Assembly (NCBI RefSeq): GCF_004028635.1
Contig: NZ_RQJW01000024.1
Location: 1-64,000 of the forward strand
Direction of reading: 5' to 3'
DNA from: Streptomyces cyaneus
GTDB lineage: Bacteria > Actinomycetota > Actinomycetes > Streptomycetales > Streptomycetaceae
Length of the DNA stretch: 64,000 nt
A program made the position numbers and the translations under genes. This document shows positions 43,059 to 50,000 of this stretch, piece after piece. The notes beneath the pieces were generated by a model. It had not been told where the DNA came from. It saw only the letters and a list, made by a program, of their open reading frames with translations, and searched no databases. Positions within the stretch are counted from its first letter, which is position 1. Every line of letters starts with the position of its first letter.

Positions 43059-44083
43059 TGCCGAAGCTACGGACCGTCGCCGTGGTCGCCGGTGCCGCAC
43101 TGCTCGCCCGGCGGGCGATGCGCCGCCGTATCCAGGCCTCGCCGCTGTGGCCGATGCCCGCCCTGGAGGAGCCGATCTCCGGGCGGCCCCGGTCGCGGGC
43201 GCTGCGTCTGCTGGTGGCCGCGCGCGACGAGGTCGCCGAGGGGGTCGTACAACTACGCCTGGAGGGGCACGACTTGCCGTGCTGGGAGCCCGGCGCGCAT
43301 CTCGATCTCGTGCTGCCGTCGGGGCTGGTGCGGCAGTACTCGCTGTGCGGCGACCCGGAGGACACCTCGTCGTACACCGTGGCGACCCGGCTGGTCGCGG
43401 ACGGGCGGGGCGGCTCGCGCGAGGTGCACGAGCAGGTGCGGGAGGGGATGGAGCTGGAGGTGCGGGGGCCGCGGAACCGTTTCCCGCTCGTCGAGGCGTC
43501 GTCGTACGTGTTCGTCGCGGGTGGTATCGGCATCACCCCGATCCTGCCGATGCTGCGGGCGCTGCCCGAGGGTGTGGAGTGGCGGTTGCTGTACTGCGGG
43601 CGGGACCGCGCCTCGATGCCGTTCCTGGAGGAGGTCGGGAAGCTGGGGGGCGGGGACCGGGTGACCGTGGTGGAGGGGCAGCCGGATCTCGACGTGGTCC
43701 TCGCGGACGTGCCCGAGGGTGCCGCCGTCTACTGCTGTGGTCCGGAGGGGCTGATGGCCGCGGTGGAGGAGCGATTCCCGCGGGTCCATCTGGAGCGGTT
43801 CACACCACGCGCCTCGCAAGGCGGCGCCTTCGAGGTCGAACTCCGGCGCAGCGGGCGGACGTTGAGCGTGGCGGCGGACTCGACCGTCCTGGCCACCGTG
43901 CGCGCCGAGCTGCCGAACACCGCGTACTCCTGCGAGCAGGGGTTCTGCGGGACCTGCCAACAGCGGGTGCTGGAGGGCGAGGTGGACCACCGGGACGAAC
44001 TGCTGACGGACGCGGAGCGGGCCGACTCGATGTTGATCTGCGTGTCGCGGGCGCGAGGTGATCGACTCGTACTCGATATGTGA
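43058..44083 (+). CDS. Flavin/[2Fe-2S] oxidoreductase (phthalate dioxygenase reductase type)
   Basis: The 341-residue protein has an FNR-like half with the flavin motif RQYSLCGDPEDTSSYTVATR and the NAD(P) site FVAGGIGITPILPMLRAL, plus YCCGPEGLMAAVEE, and a C-terminal plant-type ferredoxin domain with CEQGFCGTC and a last cysteine in MLICVSRA. An N-terminal segment of about 20 hydrophobic/basic residues may tether it to the membrane. The overlap with the upstream diiron-type gene suggests that it supplies electrons to that protein. Confidence 0.92.
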   Translation: MPKLRTVAVVAGAALLARRAMRRRIQASPLWPMPALEEPISGRPRSRALRLLVAARDEVAEGVVQLRLEGHDLPCWEPGAHLDLVLPSGLVRQYSLCGDPEDTSSYTVATRLVADGRGGSREVHEQVREGMELEVRGPRNRFPLVEASSYVFVAGGIGITPILPMLRALPEGVEWRLLYCGRDRASMPFLEEVGKLGGGDRVTVVEGQPDLDVVLADVPEGAAVYCCGPEGLMAAVEERFPRVHLERFTPRASQGGAFEVELRRSGRTLSVAADSTVLATVRAELPNTAYSCEQGFCGTCQQRVLEGEVDHRDELLTDAERADSMLICVSRARGDRLVLDM

Positions 44084-44139
44084 ACGTCCGTGGTCGGTCC
44101 GGTCCGTTCGGGGCTGAATTCGATCGGTAAGGTGTTCGC

Positions 44140-44829
44140 ATGACTACCGGGGTACGCCGAAGAATGGGAGTCGAGGAGCGACGGCAGCAGTTGATCGGCG
44201 TCGCCCTCGAACTGTTCAGCCAGCGCTCGCCCGACGATGTCTCCATCGACGAGATAGCGTCGGCGGCGGGCATCTCACGTCCGCTGGTCTACCACTACTT
44301 CCCCGGCAAACTCAGCCTGTACGAAGCCGCGTTGAAGCGTGCCTCGGAGGAGCTCGCGGCCCGTTTCGTCGAGCCGCAGGAGGGGCCGCTGGGGGCGCGG
44401 CTGCTGCGGGTGATGCGCCGGTACTTCGACTTCGTCGACGAGCACGGCCCCGGTTTCTCCGCCCTGATGCGCGGCGGCCCGGCCGTCGGCTCGACGGCGA
44501 CGAACGCGCTCATCGACTCCGTGCGGCAGGCCGCGTATGTCCAGATCCTTTCGCATCTGGACGTGGCGAACCCGCCCGCGCGCCTGGAGCTGGTCGTCCG
44601 CTCCTGGATCTCGCTCGCCGAGTCGACGGCGCTGATCTGGCTGGACGGGCGGCGCATCCCGCGCGCCGAGCTGGAGGCCCAGCTGGTGCACGACTTCGCC
44701 GCGCTGGCCGCGGTCAGCGCGGCCTATGACGAGGAGATGGGCGCGCTGCTGCGCCGCATGCTGAAGGAGGAGCCGGCCGACGGTCCGTTCAGCGACCTGG
44801 TCGCCCGGCTGATCTCGCTGGCTTCCTAG
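44140..44829 (+). CDS. TetR-family transcriptional regulator
   Basis: The 229-residue protein has a typical TetR helix-turn-helix (RQQLIGVALELFSQRSPDDV, SIDEIASAAGISRPLVYHYF) and a variable C-terminal ligand domain. It follows the diiron-protein/reductase pair by 57 bases on the same strand and is the natural candidate for its regulator. Its stop codon TAG and that of the convergent gene share the palindrome CTAG. Confidence 0.9.
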   Translation: MTTGVRRRMGVEERRQQLIGVALELFSQRSPDDVSIDEIASAAGISRPLVYHYFPGKLSLYEAALKRASEELAARFVEPQEGPLGARLLRVMRRYFDFVDEHGPGFSALMRGGPAVGSTATNALIDSVRQAAYVQILSHLDVANPPARLELVVRSWISLAESTALIWLDGRRIPRAELEAQLVHDFAALAAVSAAYDEEMGALLRRMLKEEPADGPFSDLVARLISLAS

Positions 44830-45188
44830 CGTTCGAACTTGCGGTAGGACGGGTCGAGGTCGCGTACCTCGGCGGAGGCGTGCAGAACGAACTCGTCCTC
44901 CTCCACGTGCTTGCGCAGCAGTTCCAGGACGGCCTCGGTCAGCTTCGCCTTCGTCTCCTCGGTGCGGCCGGCGAGCAGTCCGAGCGTGACGTGCACGATG
45001 GCGTGGCCCTGCTCTTCGGGGTCCTCATAGCCGAACGCGGTGTACTCGCTCCGCCGGAACTGTGTCTTGCATGCCTCCGGCTTCGCCGCCGCGATCTCGA
45101 CCGTCGCGGTGTGCAGCGCCCGCGCGAAACCCTCCCGGTCGAAGACGTGGGCCAGTACCCCGGAATAGTCGACGGTGATCTGCGGCAT
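44826..45188 (-). CDS. 5-carboxymethyl-2-hydroxymuconate isomerase-like tautomerase
   Basis: The 120-residue protein begins MPQITVDYSGVLAHVFDREG, so proline-1, the catalytic base of the tautomerase superfamily, is present after removal of methionine. It continues CKTQFRRSEYTAFGYEDPEE, AIVHVTLGLLAGRTEETKAK and ASAEVRDLDPSYRK, matching the CHMI family. The real substrate is unknown because no homoprotocatechuate pathway genes are near. The ATG at 45188 has AGGAG 5 bases upstream and leaves proline at position 2; a GTG at 45194 is less likely. Confidence 0.85.
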   Translation of the reverse strand: MPQITVDYSGVLAHVFDREGFARALHTATVEIAAAKPEACKTQFRRSEYTAFGYEDPEEQGHAIVHVTLGLLAGRTEETKAKLTEAVLELLRKHVEEDEFVLHASAEVRDLDPSYRKFER

Positions 45189-45219
45189 GGGCACTCCTGT
45201 TCTACGGCGGCATCCGGAC

Positions 45220-46989
45220 TCACCCTAACCGCAGCGCCAGCATCGCGATGTCGTCCTCCCGGCCCCGCCCGAAGCAGCTCAGCAGCGTGTCACACAGCGC
45301 GTCGAGGCCTGCCGGAGCCTCGGCGGCGGCCGTGCGCAGCTGCTCCATGGAGGCGGCGAGGTCGATGCCGCGGGTCTCGATGAGGCCGTCGGTGACCATG
45401 AGCAGACGGTCCCCCCGGGTCAGCACCAGCTCGCTGGGCTCGGGCCGGTCGAGGGCGAGCCCGAGCAGCGGACCGTCCACCGGGACGTACTCGGCGTCGC
45501 CCGCGTCCCGCACGAGCAGCGGCGGAATGTGCCCCGCGTTGGCGATCCGGACCCGCCCGGTCCCGGGGTCGACCAGGGCCAGGCAGACCGTGGCGGTGAC
45601 ATCGGGGTGGTAGTGCTGGAGCATCCGGTCGAGCCGTGCCGCGAGCGTGCCGGGGTCGCTCTCCTCGACGCAGTAGGCGCGCAGCGCGTGCCGGATCTCG
45701 ACCATCACCGTGGCCGCGTCCAGTGAGTGCCCGACGACGTCCCCGACCGCGGTGAGCACCCCGCCCTCGGTGCGCAGGGCGGCGTAGAAATCCCCGCCGA
45801 TCTCGGCCTGCCGGGACGCGGGCACGTACCGGACGACGACCTCCACGCCGGGCAGCGCGGGCAGCCGGTACGGCTGGGGCAGAAAGCTGTGCTGCAAGGT
45901 CAGGGCGATGTCCCGCTCCGCCTGGTACATCAGCAGCGGTTCGGCGGCGAGCGCGGTGGCCTGGGCGAGTCGCTCCGCGGGGCGCTCCACCGGAGGTGCC
46001 GCGACAGGAAGTACCGCGCTGTGTCGTCGGGCGTCTGCGGGGACGTCGTGGTTGGTCGCGCCCCGTGGCGGAGCCGCATATCGATACCGCCCCGCGCCCC
46101 TTTGGGGCACCGCACATGCCGGTGTCGCGATGCACACCTGCACTCGGCCCTCCTGGCCCGACGCCACTATCAGGCGGGCGTCCTCCCGGACGCCGGGCCG
46201 GAAGAAGCCGGCGGGCCACAGCGAGGCGGGCACGACGGTGCTGTGCACTCCTGTCCGCCCGGTCCGGCCCTCCGCGATCCGGGTGATCAGCCGTGCCGCC
46301 GCCACGTGCGGGGCGGTCTCGGGCAGGGCGTTGGGGGTTCCCGCCGGGCGGGCGAAGCCATGGCTCCGGGGCAGGTGGAGGGAGCTCGGCGAGCTGCCCC
46401 AGTGCGGTTCGCCGTCCGGGCCGATGACGAAGACGACGGCGGGCGTACCGCTGAGCCGGGCCGCCCCCGCTGCCGCCGCGTCGGCCAGCTCCCCCAGGCA
46501 GCGCGCCGTCTGCACGGTGACGATGGCCTCGGACAGCAGCGTCAGCCGGTGAGCGAGCGCCTCGGCCGCGGTGCGTCGGCGCGCCCTGCGCATCGCGGCA
46601 TGGACGACGGCCTGGATCTCCCTCGGCTCGGCCGGCACCGTCAGGTAGGCGTCGGCGCCCGAGTCGAGCCCCTGGCACCGGTCCCCCGCCTCCATGGCCG
46701 TCGCCGAGAAGTGGACGACGGGGAGCGCGGCCGTGGACGGCCGGGCCTTGACCCGGCGGCACAGTTCGAAGCCGCTCATGTCCGGCAGCCCCACATCGAC
46801 GAGGGCCACGTCGGGCAGGGCGCCCGCGCGCAGCCGTACGTCCAGTTCGCTCAGCGCCTCGCCCGCGCTCGCGACCGGCACGACGTCGTGGCCCGCGCGA
46901 CGCAGCACGGCGCCCATGGCGTAGCGGCTGGCCGAGACGTCGTCGACGACCATCACCGTCGCGCCGGACTGCCTGCCGTAACCGTCCAT
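45220..46989 (-). CDS. Receiver-domain PP2C-type phosphatase (SpoIIE/RsbU family) carrying an in-frame repeat insert
   Basis: The 589-residue protein has a receiver domain at residues 10-130 (VMVVDDVSASRYAMGAVLRR, phosphoacceptor Asp in VALVDVGLPDMSG), a middle region of about 240 residues, and a PP2C/SpoIIE phosphatase domain from about 385 (VVVRYVPASRQAEIGGDFYA, VGDVVGHSLDAATVMVEIRH, IANAGHIPPLLV, DRLLMVTDGLIETRG). Such proteins dephosphorylate anti-anti-sigma factors. Residues about 293-323 (AVPQRGAGRYRYAAPPRGAT and following) are encoded by a copy of an interspersed repeat, so the region just before the phosphatase is enlarged. Confidence 0.88.
   Translation of the reverse strand: MDGYGRQSGATVMVVDDVSASRYAMGAVLRRAGHDVVPVASAGEALSELDVRLRAGALPDVALVDVGLPDMSGFELCRRVKARPSTAALPVVHFSATAMEAGDRCQGLDSGADAYLTVPAEPREIQAVVHAAMRRARRRTAAEALAHRLTLLSEAIVTVQTARCLGELADAAAAGAARLSGTPAVVFVIGPDGEPHWGSSPSSLHLPRSHGFARPAGTPNALPETAPHVAAARLITRIAEGRTGRTGVHSTVVPASLWPAGFFRPGVREDARLIVASGQEGRVQVCIATPACAVPQRGAGRYRYAAPPRGATNHDVPADARRHSAVLPVAAPPVERPAERLAQATALAAEPLLMYQAERDIALTLQHSFLPQPYRLPALPGVEVVVRYVPASRQAEIGGDFYAALRTEGGVLTAVGDVVGHSLDAATVMVEIRHALRAYCVEESDPGTLAARLDRMLQHYHPDVTATVCLALVDPGTGRVRIANAGHIPPLLVRDAGDAEYVPVDGPLLGLALDRPEPSELVLTRGDRLLMVTDGLIETRGIDLAASMEQLRTAAAEAPAGLDALCDTLLSCFGRGREDDIAMLALRLG
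46021..46113 (-). repeat. Interspersed repeat, copy C, inside the PP2C gene
   Basis: On the coding strand this stretch reads CCCCAAAGGGGCGCGGGG, then CGATATGCGGCTCCGCC, CGCGACCAACCACGACG and CCGCAGACGCCCGACGAC, the same ordered blocks as copy A at 1181-1262. It is read through without a stop and adds about 31 codons. Confidence 0.8.
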
Positions 46990-47016
46990 CGTCCGCAGCC
47001 CTCGGATACACGTGAA

Positions 47017-47048
47017 GTGGGGCGGGCCCGTGACCGGGTCCGCCCCAC
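47017..47048 (-). terminator. Terminator after the amylopullulanase gene
   Basis: A 14-bp stem (GTGGGGCGGGCCCG, one G-T pair) with loop TGAC lies 17 bases beyond the stop of the leftward amylopullulanase gene and 28 bases before the PP2C start. Confidence 0.8.
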
Positions 47049-47064
47049 TCAAGTTAGCGCCGCA

Positions 47065-50000
47065 TCAATGGGCCCGTGCGAAGACGGCGACACTGCGCCC
47101 CGGAACGGCGAACGTGCCGGTTTTCTGCTCGTAGGACGAGGACTTGACGATAGGGTCCGCCCCTGAGGCCTGCACCGGATGCAGCTGGTAGCCCTCGCCG
47201 GCGAGCGAGGCGATGCGCTGCTCCTGCTTCTCGGGCGTCGCGTTGAAGACGACGACGAGGTCACCGAGCCGCATGGTGATCACGCCGGGCGTCTCGTCCT
47301 TGCCGGACAGCGGGAAGGACAGCTTCGACTGCACCTGGTCGGCCGTGTCGAGGGAGAACGCGCCCTCCGTCGAGCGGATCCGCAACAGGTCCTGGTACGC
47401 CGCCGAAGCGCCCTGGATCTGCCCGCAGCCGACCTGCACGGTGCTCAACAGGGGCTTGGCGTACGGCCACTTGGACGCGTTGTCGGCCGCCATCGGCAGT
47501 CCACGTCCGAAGCCGTTGCCGTCGGCGCAGTTCCAGTGGATGGCGTTGAACCAGTCGCCGCTGTCGTAGGAGTTGCGGTCCAGCGACTTCGAGCGCAGCA
47601 GGTCGGTGCCGGCCTGGGAGAGGGCCGGGCCCTGCGAGAGGGTGGCCGTGGCCATGGCGAGGACCTGCATACGGGCGCGGTCGGCGGCGCTCGTGCCGGC
47701 GGGCAGCTTGAAGGCGAGGGCGTCGAACAGCGACTCGTTGTCGTGCGCGTCGGCGTAGGCGAGGGCGTCGCCCGGCGCGTCCGCGTACCCGGCGGGCTGT
47801 CCGTTGTAGTCGACCTCGGCTCCGGTGACCTCCTTGCCGTCGGTGTCGGTGAACCGGTACTTGGCGAGGTTGCCGGAGAGCCCCACCTTGATCAGGTCCT
47901 GGTAGTGCAGCAGGCGGGCCTTCTGCTCGGCCGAAGTGCCGTTGTTCTTGGACGAGTTGGGGTCGGTGTACAGCCCGGACGCGAAGCCCTGGACGCCGGG
48001 GTCCTCGTCGAAGGGCCCGCCGCCGCGTACGGCGTCGCGCGCGCGGTCGGAGAAGGTCGCGATGCCCGTGCCCGCCATGTTCTTCTGCGTGGCCTGCACG
48101 AAGCGGGCGTCGTCGGCGACCTCGCCGAAGTTCCAGCCCTCGCCGTACAGGATGATCTTCTTGCCGTCGACGCCGTCCTTGGCGAGGGTCAGCGCGTCCA
48201 GGGCCTTCCGCACCGCCAGGATGTTGGCCTTCGGGTGGTGGCCCATCAGGTCGAAGCGGAAGCCGTCGACCTTGTACTCCTTGGCCCAGGTGACGATCGA
48301 GTCGACGACCAGCTTGCCCATCATGGCGTTCTCGGTGGCCGTGTTGGAGCAGCAGGTGCTGTTCGCGACCGAGCCATCGGCTAGGAGCCGCTGGTAGTAG
48401 CCGGGGACGATCCGGTCGAGGACGCTGGTCTGCGCCTGCCCGCCGGCCGCGGTGTGGTTGTAGACGACGTCCATGACGACCCGCAGGCCGTCGTCGTTGA
48501 GGGCCTTGACCATCTTGCGGAACTCGACCGTACGGCCGGTGCCGTTCGGGTCGGTGGCGTACGAGCCCTCGGGGACCGTGTAGTGGTACGGGTCGTAGCC
48601 CCAGTTGAAGGCGTCCTTCGCGGCGATCTTCGCCACGCACTCCTGATGCTTGTCGGAGTCGGCCGGGAAGGAGGCGAGGTCGCAGTCGGTGACCGCCTGG
48701 TCGGACTTCTTCTCGGGGATGGTGGCGATGTCGAAGGCGGGCAGGAGGTGGACGTACGACGTGCCCGACTTCGCCAGCTCGCGCAGGTGCTTGGAGCCGT
48801 CGCTGTCCTTGTCGGTGAAGGCGAGGTAGGTGCCCCGGTTCCTGGCCGTCTTGTCGGCGACCGAGAAGTCCCGGATGTGCAGCTCCTGGATCTGGGCGTC
48901 CTTCAGCGGCACGGCCTTGGGCTTGGTGTACGAGGACCAGCCGCTCGGCGCCAGGGACCTGTCGTCCAGGTCGACGACGAGGCTGCGCTCGGAGTCGATG
49001 GTCAGGGCGACCGAGTAGGGGTCGGTGACCTTGTTGGTGACGACCTTCTGGACGCTGGGCGCCCAGACCCGCACGACGTACCGGTAGGGCTTGCCCTTCC
49101 ACGCCTTGGGGCCGGTGACGGACCAGACGCCGGTGGTCGGGTTCCGCTTCATCTTCACCGTGTCGCCGCCGAGCTCCAGGGCGACGTTCTGCGCGGTCGG
49201 CGCCCATACGGCGAGCGTGGGACGGCCGCTCTTGTCGAAGGTCGGCCCGAGGTCGGCCTTCGTCGCACCCGCGTACAGGTCGTCGAGTACGCCGGCGAGC
49301 TGGACGCCGGTCGCCGCGAGCACGGCGCCGTTCGCGGCCCGCTGGGAGGCGACGACCTGGCCGGCGAGGGCCTCGCGGACCCGGTCGCGGTCGCGCGGGT
49401 CGACGGTCCAGGCGGTGTAGTCCTTCAGGTGCGGGAACTTCGCCTTCTGGGCGTCTGTGAGGCCGGTCTTGGACAGCCGCAGCCAGCGCTCGTCGTCGCT
49501 GGTCAGCGCCCCGTCCTTCACGGCGATCGAGCCGTGGCGGCTGTACAGCAGCTGGGTGGAGGCGGCGGCCTCGGAGCCGTTCCAGGCGAGGGTGTTCCGG
49601 TCGATCCAGACCGCCTTGGAGGTGCTCAGGTCGAGCGCGGCCGCGGAGCCCGCGGGCTGCGGGAGCAGGTACTTCTCCTGGCCGCTCAACAGCCACACCT
49701 CGTGGCCGTTCGCCGTGAGGTCGAGCGACTGGTCGCTGGGCAGGTCCTTCTCGTCGCCCTTGTGCAGGATGTAGCTGAGGCTGGTGGCACCGTCGGTGAG
49801 CGGTACCTCGAAGACTGCGCCATAGGCATCAGTCTTGACCGGCTTGAGGGGGTTCGACCAGTCGGTGGGGTTCGCGGCACCCGTCCAGACGTGCAGGCCC
49901 CAGCCGTCGTAGGCACCGTCGGCGCGGTGGTAGTGCAGGACGGCCTTGGTCTTGTCCGGGGCCGGGTAGTCGGCCGCCGGCTTCTCCGTGCGTACGTCCG

